Of a DNA stretch of 64,000 bases, positions 50,352 through 59,446 are shown piece after piece. A program made the translations under genes and the position numbers. Numbering within the stretch: the first letter of the stretch is position 1; each line of letters starts with the position of its first letter. Where the stretch lies: positions 248,001-312,000 of the forward strand of contig JAYRMR010000001.1 in NCBI GenBank assembly GCA_041912595.1, written 5' to 3'. The stretch comes from Roseateles_B sp041912595 (GTDB taxonomy: Bacteria > Pseudomonadota > Gammaproteobacteria > Burkholderiales > Burkholderiaceae_C). Under the pieces are notes generated by a model. That model ran no database searches and was not told where the DNA came from. It was given only the letters and a program-made list of their open reading frames with translations.

Positions 50352-52052
50352 ATGGACACAGCCCTCACCGCCCCTACCGCCGTCACCCTGGAGCCCGTCC
50401 CGGTCCAGCCCGCAGGCCAGCCGGGCCTCGCCGAGCGCCTGGTGGCCATGCCCGCCCGCAGCAAGCTGGGTCTGGGCCTCGGTCTGGCCGCGCTCGTGGG
50501 CGTCGTGCTCGCCATGAGCCTGTGGTCCTCCCAGGGGGACTTCCGCCCGGTCTTCACCGGCCTGTCCGACAAGGACGGCGGCGCCGTGATCGCCCAGCTG
50601 GCCCAGATGCAGGTGCCGTACCGGAACGAGCCCGGCGGCATCATCCTCGTGCCGGCCAGCCAGGTCTACGACGTGCGGATGAAGCTGGCGTCCGCCGGTC
50701 TGCCCAAGGGCTCGGTGATCGGCTTCGAGCTGATGGACAAGCAGTCCATCGGCCAGACCCAGTTCAACGAGCGCCTGAACTTCCAGCGCGCGCTGGAAGG
50801 CGAGCTCACCCGCACCATCACCGCGATGGCCGACGTGGCCGATGCCCGCGTGCACCTCGCCATGCCTCAGCAGAACGGCTTCTTCCGCGAGCAGCAGAAG
50901 CCCAGCGCCTCCGTCATGCTGACCCTGCGCGGCGGCCGCAGCCTGGACCGCAACCAGATCGCCGGCATCGTCCACCTCGTGTCGGCCTCGGTGCCCGAGC
51001 TCAACCCCAAGGCCGTCAGCGTGCTGGACAGCACCGGCGCCCTGCTCTCGAACCCGGGCGACAACGGCTCCGGGCTGGACAGTCAGCAGCTGCAGTACAA
51101 GCAGCAGATCGAGGCCGGCCTGCACAAGCGCATCCTCGAGCTGCTCGAGCCCGTCGTGGGCCGGGACAACCTCCGCGCCACGGTGACGGCGGATGTCGAC
51201 TTCTCGCAGGTCGAATCCACCGCCGAGGAATACAAGCCCAACCAGGGCGCCAACGCCACCAGCGCCATCCGCAGCCAGCAGACGCAGGAATCGAACAACG
51301 CCACGCCGGCCCAGCCCACGGGCGTGCCGGGTGCGACGAGCAACCAGCCGCCCGTGCCGGCCACGGCCCCCATCAACGGCGCCTCCGCTCCGCTGCAGAC
51401 CGCCGGCGGCGCCGGCAGCGGCCAGCAGAGCAGCCGCCGCGAGGCCGTCACCAACTACGAGCTCGACAAGACGGTGCGCGTCACGCGCAATGCCACCGGT
51501 GTCGTGCGCCGCCTCAACGCCGCCGTGGTGCTGAACCACCGCTCCACCACCGATCCCAAGGGCAAGGTCAACACCACGCCCGTGCCGCAGGAAGAGCTCG
51601 ACAAGCTGACCGCGCTCGTCAAGGAGACCATGGGCTTCAGCCAGGACCGCGGCGATTCCGTGCGCGTGGTCTCGGCCCCCTTCGTCGTCGAGAAGACCGA
51701 CACCACCGAGCTGCCGCTGTGGAAGCAGCCCTGGGTGCTGGACATGGTCCGCGCCGCCGCCGTGCCGGCCGCGCTGGTCCTCGTGGCGCTGATCGCCGTC
51801 TTCGGCATGGTCAAGCCCGCCATCCGCGCCGCCTACCCGCCGGCCCCCGAGGAGAAGCCCGAGGAGGCGGCCGCGCAGCTCAACGCCGTGGCCGACGAGA
51901 CGGAGCTGCTCCCCGGCGCCGAAGGCCTGCCGGCCCTCGAGGCCCCGGCCAACAACGCCAAGCTGGAGCGCGCCCGCCAGCTGGCCCGCGAGAACCCCGC
52001 CGCCGTGGCCAACATCGTTCGCGCCTGGGTGAATGGGGAGGAGCCGGTGTGA
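50352..52052 (+). CDS. fliF: Flagellar MS-ring protein FliF
   Basis: FliF forms the MS-ring base in the inner membrane. The 566-residue product has a membrane segment near 35-55 (LGLGLGLAALVGVVLAMSLW), the ring-building motif domain (about 60-270, with LDRNQIAGIVHLVSASVPELNPKAVSVLDSTG), a low-complexity spacer (about 295-380), a second membrane segment (about 465-490) and a cytoplasmic tail for FliG (ARQLARENPAAVANIVRAWVNGEE). No ribosome-binding site is seen before the ATG at 50352; a TTG six codons upstream is an alternative. A 330-base repeat-filled gap follows before fliG. Confidence 0.95.
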   Translation: MDTALTAPTAVTLEPVPVQPAGQPGLAERLVAMPARSKLGLGLGLAALVGVVLAMSLWSSQGDFRPVFTGLSDKDGGAVIAQLAQMQVPYRNEPGGIILVPASQVYDVRMKLASAGLPKGSVIGFELMDKQSIGQTQFNERLNFQRALEGELTRTITAMADVADARVHLAMPQQNGFFREQQKPSASVMLTLRGGRSLDRNQIAGIVHLVSASVPELNPKAVSVLDSTGALLSNPGDNGSGLDSQQLQYKQQIEAGLHKRILELLEPVVGRDNLRATVTADVDFSQVESTAEEYKPNQGANATSAIRSQQTQESNNATPAQPTGVPGATSNQPPVPATAPINGASAPLQTAGGAGSGQQSSRREAVTNYELDKTVRVTRNATGVVRRLNAAVVLNHRSTTDPKGKVNTTPVPQEELDKLTALVKETMGFSQDRGDSVRVVSAPFVVEKTDTTELPLWKQPWVLDMVRAAAVPAALVLVALIAVFGMVKPAIRAAYPPAPEEKPEEAAAQLNAVADETELLPGAEGLPALEAPANNAKLERARQLARENPAAVANIVRAWVNGEEPV

Positions 52053-52057
52053 GCATG

Positions 52058-52192
52058 ATGCCCCTCGCCCAGCTTCGCCACGCTGAACGCGGGCGTACCC
52101 GGTCGGTCCCCCGGGGGGACGACGATGTTTGCGGCGTCGAGCCGCAAACATCGACACCGCGGGCCGGCTTGGGGCGGCCCGGCGCTTGGCCC
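52058..52192 (+). repeat. Intergenic repeat, copy 1 (fliF-fliG)
   Basis: Starts ATGCCCCTCGCCCAGC, contains CCCCCGGGGGG, a perfect 12-bp hairpin at 52124-52152 (GATGTTTGCGGC/GCCGCAAACATC, GTCGA loop) and the conserved GC-rich end block at 52161-52186. Most positions match copy 2 at an offset of about 138-141 bases. Confidence 0.85.
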
Positions 52193-52195
52193 GAG

Positions 52196-52333
52196 ATGCT
52201 CCCCCTCGCCCAGTCTTGCCGCGCTGGACGCGGGCAAGCCCGGTCGGTCCCCCGAGGGGACGGCGATGGTCGCGGCGTTGAGCCGCTCGCATCGCCCTCG
52301 TGGGCCGGCTTGGGGCGGCCCGGCGCTCGGCCC
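52196..52333 (+). repeat. Intergenic repeat, copy 2 (fliF-fliG)
   Basis: Same layout as copy 1 with CCCCCGAGGGG, an imperfect hairpin at about 52263-52295 (GCGATG...GCGGC/GCCGC...CATCGC) and the end block at 52302-52327 identical to copy 1. The hairpin stem has changed while keeping its ability to pair at the base and tip. Confidence 0.85.
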
Positions 52334-52382
52334 AGCGCACGATTCTTTGCCCGCAGGGCCGAACTGACAGGAAAGCTTCACC

Positions 52383-53378
52383 ATGGATGACGAAGGCGTC
52401 GAACAGGCAGCCATCCTGCTGATGTCGCTGGGCGAGGAAGAGGCCTCCGAGGTCTTCAAGCACCTGGCGCCCAAGGAAGTGCAGAAGCTCGGCGAGACGA
52501 TCGCCAAGCTGAAGGTGGTCAAGCGCGAGCAGGTCGAGAAGGTGCTGGACAAGTTCGACGCCGTGGCGGAGACCCAGAGCATGCTGGTCAACGACACGGA
52601 CGAGTACGTGCGCACGGTGCTGCGCCGCGCCCTGGGTGAGGACAAGGCCAATCTGCTGCTGGACCGCATCCTGCAGGGCAGCGACGTCTCCTCCATCGAG
52701 AGCCTGAAGTGGATGGACGCCAGCTCCGTCGCAGAGTTGCTGCGCAACGAGCACCCGCAGATCATCGCGGCCATCCTCGCGCACCTGGACTTCGACCAGA
52801 CGAGCTCGGTGCTCAAGCTCTTCACGGAGCGGCAGCGCAACGAGGTGCTGATCCGCATCGCCACGCTGGACGGCATCCAGCCGATGGCGCTGAAGGACCT
52901 CAACGAGGTCATGAGCCAGATCCTCGCCGGCGGTGACCGGATGAAGAAGAGCTCGCTGGGCGGCGTGAAGACCGCGGCGGAGATCATCAACATGATGGGC
53001 TCCAGCGTCGAGGCCTCGGTGCTCGACTACATCCGCGAGGCCGACAGCGACCTGGCCCAGAAGATCATGGACAACATGTTCACCTTCGACGATCTGGAGA
53101 AGATCGACGACAAGGGCATCCAGGCCACGCTCAAGGAAGTGCAGAGCGAGTCGCTGGTGGTCGCGCTCAAGGGCGCCGGCCCCGAGCTGCGCGAGAAGAT
53201 CTTCCGCAACATGTCCACCCGCGCGGCCGAGACGCTGCGCGAGGACCTCGACTCCCGCGGCCCCGTGCGGCTCTCGGAAGTGGAAAGCGAGCAGAAGGAA
53301 ATCCTCAAGATCGTGCGCCGCCTGGTGGACGAAGGCCAGATCGTGCTCGCCACCGGCGGGGACGATCAGTTCCTCTGA
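52383..53378 (+). CDS. fliG: Flagellar motor switch protein FliG
   Basis: FliG is the rotor subunit that contacts MotA and drives rotation. The 331-residue product has the N-terminal FliF-binding domain (GVEQAAILLMSLGEEEASEVFKHL), middle domain with EHPQIIAAILAHLDFDQTSSVL (EHPQ motif) and GGVKTAAEIINMMGSSVE, and C-terminal torque domain (LKGAGPELREKIFRNMSTRAAETLREDLDSRGPVRLSEVESEQKEIL) with the charged residues in place. The ATG at 52383 follows AGGAAAG. Confidence 0.97.
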   Translation: MDDEGVEQAAILLMSLGEEEASEVFKHLAPKEVQKLGETIAKLKVVKREQVEKVLDKFDAVAETQSMLVNDTDEYVRTVLRRALGEDKANLLLDRILQGSDVSSIESLKWMDASSVAELLRNEHPQIIAAILAHLDFDQTSSVLKLFTERQRNEVLIRIATLDGIQPMALKDLNEVMSQILAGGDRMKKSSLGGVKTAAEIINMMGSSVEASVLDYIREADSDLAQKIMDNMFTFDDLEKIDDKGIQATLKEVQSESLVVALKGAGPELREKIFRNMSTRAAETLREDLDSRGPVRLSEVESEQKEILKIVRRLVDEGQIVLATGGDDQFL

Positions 53379-53413
53379 TCCGCCCGCTCCCCCCGCCCTG
53401 CCGAACACCCTGA

Positions 53414-54226
53414 ATGTTCACCATGCCACCCCGCCCGCCTCGCCAAGTCCCGCCCCCCGTGCGCCCCGAAGGCGCGCCGGCGCGCACGAGCCACTACAGC
53501 CGCTTCATCCCGCGCGAGGAGCTGCAGGGCTTCTCGAGCTGGAACCCGGACGCGTTCCAGGGCGTGCCCGAGACCAAGCCGACGTACACCACCGCCGCGC
53601 CCGAAGCGGCCCCGGTGGAGACGCCCGCCGAGCCGGCCGCCCCGCACATCGACGAGCTGCTGAGTGCCGCGCGCCAGAACGGCTACCAGGACGGCTACCG
53701 TGACGGCATGGAGGCGCTGGATGCCTTCAAGAAGAGCTTCGCGCAGCAGATGACGGCCCAGATCGGCGAGCTGATGCGCAACTTCAGCGCCGACTTCGAC
53801 GACCTGGAAGGCCGCATGGCCGCCACCCTGACGCGCTGCGCCGTCGAGCTGGCCCGCCAGGTCGTGCGCACGGAGCTGCAGCAGCAGCCCGAGCTCATCG
53901 CCCGCGTGGCGCACGACGCCGTCGAGGCGCTGCTCATCTCCGCCCGCCACATCCGCGTGCGCGTGCATCCCGAGGACCTGCCCCTTGTCGAACAGGGCGC
54001 CGGCGAGGAGCTCAAGGCGCGCGAGGCCCAGCTGATTCCCGACGCCACCGTCGCCCGCGGCGGCTGCAAGGTGGACTCCGACATCTCCAGCGTCGATGCG
54101 ACCGTGCCCGCGCGCTGGCAGCAGGTCATGGCGGCGCTCGGCCAGCACTCGCTGTGGGAGGACCGCCGGGGCGGCGAGTTGCCCGGCGAGGGCGAGGCGC
54201 CCCGGGACGAAGGCGGTGCGGCATGA
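53414..54226 (+). CDS. fliH: Flagellar export ATPase regulator FliH
   Basis: FliH dimers bind and restrain FliI and dock it at the export gate. The 270-residue product has a Pro-rich N-terminus with YSRFIPREELQGFSSWNPDAF (about 28-49), a GxxxG-like glycine pattern near 90-100 (QNGYQDGYRDGMEAL), a coiled region and a C-terminal stator-like domain ending DSDISSVDATVPARWQQVM. No ribosome-binding site stands out; an ATG at 53423 is another possible start. Its stop overlaps fliI by four bases. Confidence 0.9.
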   Translation: MFTMPPRPPRQVPPPVRPEGAPARTSHYSRFIPREELQGFSSWNPDAFQGVPETKPTYTTAAPEAAPVETPAEPAAPHIDELLSAARQNGYQDGYRDGMEALDAFKKSFAQQMTAQIGELMRNFSADFDDLEGRMAATLTRCAVELARQVVRTELQQQPELIARVAHDAVEALLISARHIRVRVHPEDLPLVEQGAGEELKAREAQLIPDATVARGGCKVDSDISSVDATVPARWQQVMAALGQHSLWEDRRGGELPGEGEAPRDEGGAA

Positions 54227-55659
54227 GTCACGACAGCATCGAGCGCCTGGGGCGCTGGGACCAGTACCTCGAGGACCTCCAGGCCTTCGCCTCGGCGCCC
54301 GTCGCGCTGGAGTCGCAGGGCAAGCTGGTGCGCGTGGCCGGGCTGGTGCTCGAGGCCACCGGCGTGCGCGTGCCGGTGGGCTCCGTCTGCCAGATCCACA
54401 TGCCCAGCTCCGCAGCCAACCCGCGCCGCGGGCAGGCACCGGTCAATGCGGAGGTCGTCGGCTTCTCCGGCGACCGGGCCTACCTGATGCCGCTGGACGA
54501 AGTGCATGGCCTCTCCAGCGGCGCCATGGTGCTGCCGCGCCCCGCCGCGCTGCACGGCCCCGTGCTCGGCCAGCAGCGCCATCCCTGGCGCCGCGACGAG
54601 GACCGCGGCCTGCACCTGCCCATGGGCGACGGGCTGCTGGGTCGTGTGGTCGACTCGCACGGCCACCCGCTCGACCGCCGCGGCCCGCTCGAGGACGTGC
54701 TGCCCGAGCCCATGGTGCGCCGCCCGATCAACGCCATGGACCGCGACCCGGTGCGCACGCCCCTGGACACCGGCGTGCGCTCCATCAACGCCATGCTCAC
54801 CGTCGGCCGCGGCCAGCGCCTGGGCCTCTTTGCCGGCACCGGCGTCGGCAAGTCCGTGCTGCTGGGCATGATGGCGCGCTACACGCAGGCCGACGTGATC
54901 GTCGTGGGCCTGATCGGCGAACGCGGCCGCGAGGTGAAGGAATTCATCGAGGACATCCTCGGCGAGGAAGGCCTGGCCCGCTCCGTCGTGGTGGCCGCCC
55001 CGGCCGACGCCCCGCCCCTGCTGCGCATGCAGGGCGCGACCTACGCCACCGCCATCGCCGAGCATTTCCGCGACCGCGGCCTGCACGTGCTGCTGCTGAT
55101 GGACTCCCTCACCCGCTACGCCATGGCGCAGCGCGAGATCGCCCTGGCCATCGGCGAGCCGCCCGCCACCAAGGGCTATCCGCCCAGCTGCTTCGCCAAG
55201 CTGCCGCAGCTCGTCGAGCGCAGCGGCAACGGCATGGCCGGTGGCGGGTCGATCACGGCCTTCTACACCGTGCTGTCCGAGGGCGACGACCAGCAGGATC
55301 CCATCGCCGACGCCGCCCGGGGCATTCTGGACGGCCACATCGTCCTCTCCCGCGAGCTGGCCGAGGCCGGGCACTACCCGGCCATCGACATCGAGCGCTC
55401 GATCTCCCGCGTGATGAGCAATGTGGCCCGGCCCGCCCACATCGTCTGCGCGCGGCGCTTCCGCCAGCTCTGGGCCAAGCACAACAAGGCGCGCGACCTG
55501 CTGCAGCTCGGCGCCTACGTCCCGGGTCACGACCACGAGCTCGATCTCGCCGTCCGCCTGCATCCCGACATGGTGCACCTGCTGCAGCAGGACATGCACC
55601 AGCCCGCCGGCCTGGCCAGCAGCGTCGACCAGCTTGAAAAACTGGTCAATGTTTCCTGA
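54223..55659 (+). CDS. fliI: Flagellum-specific ATPase FliI
   Basis: FliI supplies ATP-dependent unfolding and delivery of export substrates. The 478-residue F1-beta-like protein has Walker A GLFAGTGVGKSVLLGMMAR (about 202-220), VGLIGERGREVKEF, Walker B VLLLMDSLTRYAMAQREI (about 290) and the terminal LLQLGAYVPGHDHELDLAVRLHP. The ATGA overlap with fliH gives the start. Length is normal for the family. Confidence 0.97.
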   Translation: MSHDSIERLGRWDQYLEDLQAFASAPVALESQGKLVRVAGLVLEATGVRVPVGSVCQIHMPSSAANPRRGQAPVNAEVVGFSGDRAYLMPLDEVHGLSSGAMVLPRPAALHGPVLGQQRHPWRRDEDRGLHLPMGDGLLGRVVDSHGHPLDRRGPLEDVLPEPMVRRPINAMDRDPVRTPLDTGVRSINAMLTVGRGQRLGLFAGTGVGKSVLLGMMARYTQADVIVVGLIGERGREVKEFIEDILGEEGLARSVVVAAPADAPPLLRMQGATYATAIAEHFRDRGLHVLLLMDSLTRYAMAQREIALAIGEPPATKGYPPSCFAKLPQLVERSGNGMAGGGSITAFYTVLSEGDDQQDPIADAARGILDGHIVLSRELAEAGHYPAIDIERSISRVMSNVARPAHIVCARRFRQLWAKHNKARDLLQLGAYVPGHDHELDLAVRLHPDMVHLLQQDMHQPAGLASSVDQLEKLVNVS

Positions 55660-55693
55660 AACCTGCCGATAGTCCCAAGACGGAGAAACTTTC

Positions 55694-56167
55694 ATGAGCG
55701 CCCCCTCCCTGCAAGCCCTGGATGTGCTGCTGGAACGTGCCGAAGCCGAGCGCGACGAGGCCCTGCGCCTGCTGCGCGACGCCGAGGCGCGGGCCGGCGC
55801 CCTGCGTCAGCAGCATGAGCAGCTCGCGCAATACCGCACGGAATACCGCACGCGCTGGACGCAGAGCTTCGCGCGCAGCACCACCGTCGACATCCTCGGC
55901 TGCTACCAGAGCTTTGGCGGACGCCTGGACCAGGCCATCAGCCAGCAGGACCTGCTGAGCAGCCAGGCCGAGCAGCGGCTGACGCTGGCGCGGGAGCAGC
56001 TGCGCGAGCGGGAGCTGCGCGTGGCCTCGGTGCGCAAGCTGCTGGAGCGGCGGCGCCTCGAGATGCGTCGCACGCAGGATCGCCAGGAGCAGAAGGCCAC
56101 GGACGAGCAGGCCGCCCGCGCCCTGCGCCACGCCGGCTTCGGAGCCGGGCTGCGGCTGGGCCACTGA
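55694..56167 (+). CDS. fliJ: Flagellar export chaperone/stalk FliJ
   Basis: FliJ is the coiled-coil rod of the FliI ring and helps recycle export chaperones. The 157-residue product is nearly all charged helix (LLERAEAERDEALRLLRDAEARAGALRQQHEQLAQYRTEYRTRWTQ; RELRVASVRKLLERRRLEMRRTQDRQEQKATDEQAA) with heptad spacing. It lies 34 bases after fliI with GGAG before the ATG. Position and composition support the call more than sequence identity. Confidence 0.92.
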   Translation: MSAPSLQALDVLLERAEAERDEALRLLRDAEARAGALRQQHEQLAQYRTEYRTRWTQSFARSTTVDILGCYQSFGGRLDQAISQQDLLSSQAEQRLTLAREQLRERELRVASVRKLLERRRLEMRRTQDRQEQKATDEQAARALRHAGFGAGLRLGH

Positions 56168-56237
56168 ACACGGTCGCCGCCCTTGGCTGGCCCGCTGTCA
56201 CCGCGGGCGCCCGGTGCGGGACGAGAAAGGATCTCCC

Positions 56238-57659
56238 ATGAACAAGATGTCGTTGTCTCCCACGGCAGCCGCCCAGCGGACGGCCCCCACCGATCTGCTG
56301 GGGCAGCTAGGCCAGCTGAGCCAGGGCCGCGGTGCCCAGGAGGGCGCCGAAGCCGCCGGCGGCTTTGCGCGGCTGCTCCAGGCCAATGCCAGCCAGGCGA
56401 CCCGGGCCCCTGCGCCCGCATCGGCCGCGCTCACGAGCCAGACCTCCGCGATGCCTGCCAAGAGCCCGGCCAGCCCGACCCCTCCCAAGCCCGCGCAGGG
56501 CGCCTCCCGGCAGGGCCACGCGGTGGAAAGCGGCGAGACCGCCCTCCCGGCTTCGACGGAGACGGCGCGACGCCAGGAGAACGCCAAGGCCGCCGCCCGC
56601 CGGCCCGCCGAGGCGCAGGCCAAGCCGAGCGGCAACGCGGCGGCCGCTGAGGGCGAGTCCCAGGACCCGGTGCTGGCGCAGGTGCTGCGTCACCTCCGCG
56701 GCGAAGGCGGCGATGCCAGCTCGACCGACGCCTCGATCGACACCTCGGCCGAGGACGGCGCCGAGGCTGCGACAGCCGATCCCGCGGCGGCGGCCCAGCT
56801 CACCGGGCTGCCCATGGCGCAGACGCTCGCACAGGACCTTCAGCGCCTGGCCCAGCCCGCTGCGGCCGCCGAAGACGCCCACACCGACGCGGTGAACGCC
56901 GACGCCCCGTCGCGAGGGGGCCGTCATGCGCGGCTCGCCGGCGCCGAGACCGATGCCATGGGCGCCGCCGGCAATGCCGGGGCGCCGCTGAGCGGCACCG
57001 CGGCAGCGGCCGCCCCGGATGCGGCCGCCCAGACGGACGGGCTCCAGGCGCTTGCGCTCGATGGCGCGGCCTCCTCGGGCAAGGGCGCCGCCGTGCTCGA
57101 GAACGGCCGCGGTGCCACGGGCAGCTTCGCGGGTGTGCTGCAGCAAGTGCAGGCCGGCGTCGTCCAGGACAAGGCCGCCGCCAGCGGCCCCGCGGGCGCG
57201 CGCTACGAGTTGCACGCCCCGCTGCACAGCCCCGGCTTCGCACCCGAGATGGCCGCACGCCTGAGCGTCGCGGCGGCCGATGGCATCCAGCAGGCCCAGC
57301 TGCACCTGAACCCGGCCGAGATGGGCCCCGTGCAGGTCCAGATCGTGCTGGACGGCCAGCAGGCCCAGGTGAGCTTCGTGGCGGAGCAGGCGGACACCCG
57401 CGCCGCCCTCGAGAAGAGCCTACCCGAGCTGGCCGGCGCGCTGCGCGAGCAGGGGCTCACGCTCAGCGGCGGCGGCGTGTTCAGCCAGCAGCAGCAGACC
57501 GCGTCGGGCCAGCCCGGCCAGGCGGAGTCCCAGGGTGGGCGACCCGGCGCACGCTGGGCGAGCGCCCCGATGGGTGAGACCGTGAGCGACGACGCCGTCG
57601 CGGCGGCGGCCCGGGCCCCCGTCACCCGCGCCCGGGGCGTCCTGGACCTCTTCGCCTGA
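56238..57659 (+). CDS. fliK: Hook-length control protein FliK
   Basis: FliK measures hook length and triggers the FlhB specificity switch. The 473-residue product is Ala-rich and disordered for about 340 residues, as expected of the ruler part, and has the C-terminal Flg_hook domain (about 345-420) with GIQQAQLHLNPAEMGPVQVQIVLDGQQAQVSF and ALEKSLPELAGALREQGLTLSGGGV. AAAGGAT precedes the ATG at 56238; an in-frame ATG 24 bases upstream is less likely. Confidence 0.93.
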   Translation: MNKMSLSPTAAAQRTAPTDLLGQLGQLSQGRGAQEGAEAAGGFARLLQANASQATRAPAPASAALTSQTSAMPAKSPASPTPPKPAQGASRQGHAVESGETALPASTETARRQENAKAAARRPAEAQAKPSGNAAAAEGESQDPVLAQVLRHLRGEGGDASSTDASIDTSAEDGAEAATADPAAAAQLTGLPMAQTLAQDLQRLAQPAAAAEDAHTDAVNADAPSRGGRHARLAGAETDAMGAAGNAGAPLSGTAAAAAPDAAAQTDGLQALALDGAASSGKGAAVLENGRGATGSFAGVLQQVQAGVVQDKAAASGPAGARYELHAPLHSPGFAPEMAARLSVAAADGIQQAQLHLNPAEMGPVQVQIVLDGQQAQVSFVAEQADTRAALEKSLPELAGALREQGLTLSGGGVFSQQQQTASGQPGQAESQGGRPGARWASAPMGETVSDDAVAAAARAPVTRARGVLDLFA

Positions 57660-57810
57660 GCTTCCCGGGCCCCCAGCGGGCCCTGACCGGTCTTTTGCAC
57701 GCTTTTCCACCGCTTATTGCCGCATGCCAAGCCGCCGAACGTCCGAATAATTGATCCTGATGGACCCATGGCGCTCAGGGCGCCCGGTCCGACCGAATCA
57801 AGGAGTCCTC

Positions 57811-58407
57811 ATGTCCACACCAGCAGCTGGTGCCGAAGCCGCCCCCTCGGGCGGTGGCGGCAAGAAGAAGCTGATCATCATCATCGCTGCCGTGCTGCTG
57901 CTGGTGCTCATCGGCGGCGGCGCCGCGCTGATGATGATGAAGTCGAAGAAGCAGCACGCCGAGGACGAGGACGGTGCCGAGGCCCCGGCCGCCGCCGAGA
58001 CCAGCCATGCCAAGGCCAAGCCGGGCACGCCGCCCACCTTCGTGCCGCTGGAGCCCTTCACCGTCAACCTGGCCGACAAGGAAGTGGACCGCTTCGCGCA
58101 GGTCGGCGTGACGCTGGAAGTGGCCGACCCGCACATGGCGGACCAGCTCAAGGCCTACATGCCGGCCATCCGCAGCAATGTGCTGATGGTGCTGTCCCAC
58201 AAGACCTCGGCCGAGCTGCTGACGCGTGAGGGCAAGGAGAAGCTGGCCCGCGAGATCCAGCGCGAGTCCGTGCGCCCCATGGGCATCGAGCTCGACGACG
58301 AGGAGGAAGAGGAAGCCGCCGCGACGACCAAGAAAAAGAAGAAAAAGAAGAAGGCCGTCGAGAGCCCCGTGACGCAGGTGCTGTTCTCCACCTTCATCGT
58401 GCAGTGA
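57811..58407 (+). CDS. fliL: Flagellar basal-body-associated protein FliL
   Basis: FliL is an inner-membrane protein near the stator that supports torque. The 198-residue product has a single membrane segment (KKKLIIIIAAVLLLVLIGGGAALMMM, about 18-43) and a periplasmic domain (about 70-198) with FVPLEPFTVNLADKEVDRFAQVGVTLEV and the terminal VTQVLFSTFIVQ. Between residues about 167 and 187 a run of acidic residues followed by eight lysines interrupts the normal C-terminal helix. AAGGAG lies six bases before the ATG at 57811. The 151-base gap from fliK has a GGGCCC/GGGCCC hairpin but no clear terminator. Confidence 0.93.
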   Translation: MSTPAAGAEAAPSGGGGKKKLIIIIAAVLLLVLIGGGAALMMMKSKKQHAEDEDGAEAPAAAETSHAKAKPGTPPTFVPLEPFTVNLADKEVDRFAQVGVTLEVADPHMADQLKAYMPAIRSNVLMVLSHKTSAELLTREGKEKLAREIQRESVRPMGIELDDEEEEEAAATTKKKKKKKKAVESPVTQVLFSTFIVQ

Positions 58408-58431
58408 TGCTGCACGAGCCGTGAGTCCGCC

Positions 58432-59436
58432 ATGAACCAGCAGATCCTCTCCCAAGACGAAGTCGATGCGCTATTGCAGGGCATCACCGGCGAGAGCCAG
58501 AAGCTCGAAGCCGAGGAGGTCCAGCAGGGCGGCATCCGCGACTACAACCTGGCCAGCCAGGAACGCATCGTGCGTGGGCGCATGCCCACGATGGAGATCA
58601 TCAACGAGCGTTTCGCCCGCAACATCCGCATCGGCCTGTTCAACTTCATCCGCAAGAGCCCGGAAGTCGCCATCGGCGGCATCAAGGTGCAGAAGTACAG
58701 CGCCTTCCTGCGCGAGATCGTGGTGCCCACGAACTTCAACATCGTCTCGGTGAAGCCGCTGCGCGGCTCCGGGCTGATCGTGTGCGACCCGACGCTCGTG
58801 TTCGCGGTGATCGATTCCCTCTTCGGCGGCATCGGCAAGTTCCACGCGCGCATCGAGGGCCGGGACTTCTCGCCCACCGAACAGCGCGTGATCTTCCGCC
58901 TCGTCGAGGTCATCACGGCCGAGTACCACAAGGCCTGGAAAGGCATCTACCCGCTGGAGCTCGAGTACCAGCGCTCGGAGATGCAGCCGCAGTTCGCCAA
59001 CATCGCCACGCCCAGCGAGATCGTGGTGTCCACCTCGTTCACGCTGGAGATCGGCGAGACGAGCGGCACGGTCTATTTCTGCATCCCCTACTCCACGCTG
59101 GAGCCCATCCGCGACGTGCTGTATTCGAGCACGCAGGGCGACTCCACCGAGCCCGACCGCCGTTGGGTGAACCTCCTCAAGCACCAGCTGCAGTCGGCCG
59201 AGGTCGAGCTGGTGGCCGAGCTGGCCCAGGCGCCGGCCACGGTGGAGCAGCTGCTGGCCTTCAAGCCCGGCGACTTCATCGAGCTGGACCTGGAGCCGGT
59301 GATCAAGACCAAGATCGATGGCGTGCCCGTCTTCGAGGCCCACTACGGGACCTCCAACGGCAAGTACGCCCTCAAGGTAGAACAGATGCTGACCGGCCAC
59401 GACCAGGGCTGGCTGGGCGCACGCAACACGGGCTGA
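58432..59436 (+). CDS. fliM: Flagellar motor switch protein FliM
   Basis: FliM forms the C-ring and receives CheY-P. The 334-residue product has the N-terminal CheY-binding peptide ILSQDEVDALLQGI, the middle CheC-like domain (RMPTMEIINERFARNIRIGLFNFIRKSPEVAIGGIKVQKYSAFLREI) and a C-terminal FliN-like domain (about 245-325) with LLAFKPGDFIELDL. Complete and of family length. It precedes fliN by ten bases. Confidence 0.97.
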   Translation: MNQQILSQDEVDALLQGITGESQKLEAEEVQQGGIRDYNLASQERIVRGRMPTMEIINERFARNIRIGLFNFIRKSPEVAIGGIKVQKYSAFLREIVVPTNFNIVSVKPLRGSGLIVCDPTLVFAVIDSLFGGIGKFHARIEGRDFSPTEQRVIFRLVEVITAEYHKAWKGIYPLELEYQRSEMQPQFANIATPSEIVVSTSFTLEIGETSGTVYFCIPYSTLEPIRDVLYSSTQGDSTEPDRRWVNLLKHQLQSAEVELVAELAQAPATVEQLLAFKPGDFIELDLEPVIKTKIDGVPVFEAHYGTSNGKYALKVEQMLTGHDQGWLGARNTG

Positions 59437-59446
59437 AGGCACTGCC

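Larger units (their letters stand above)
52053..52382 (+). other. 330-bp fliF-fliG gap filled by repeats
   Basis: Apart from the two tandem repeat copies (52058-52192 and 52196-52333) only about 50 bases remain, including GACAGGAAAGC before the fliG start. No gene. Confidence 0.8.

Noticed and set aside
52053..52390. Open frame across the fliF-fliG gap (continuing a frame from 50291).
   Set aside because: It is an alternative frame over fliF and the tandem repeats; the repeats alone explain the repeated peptide.
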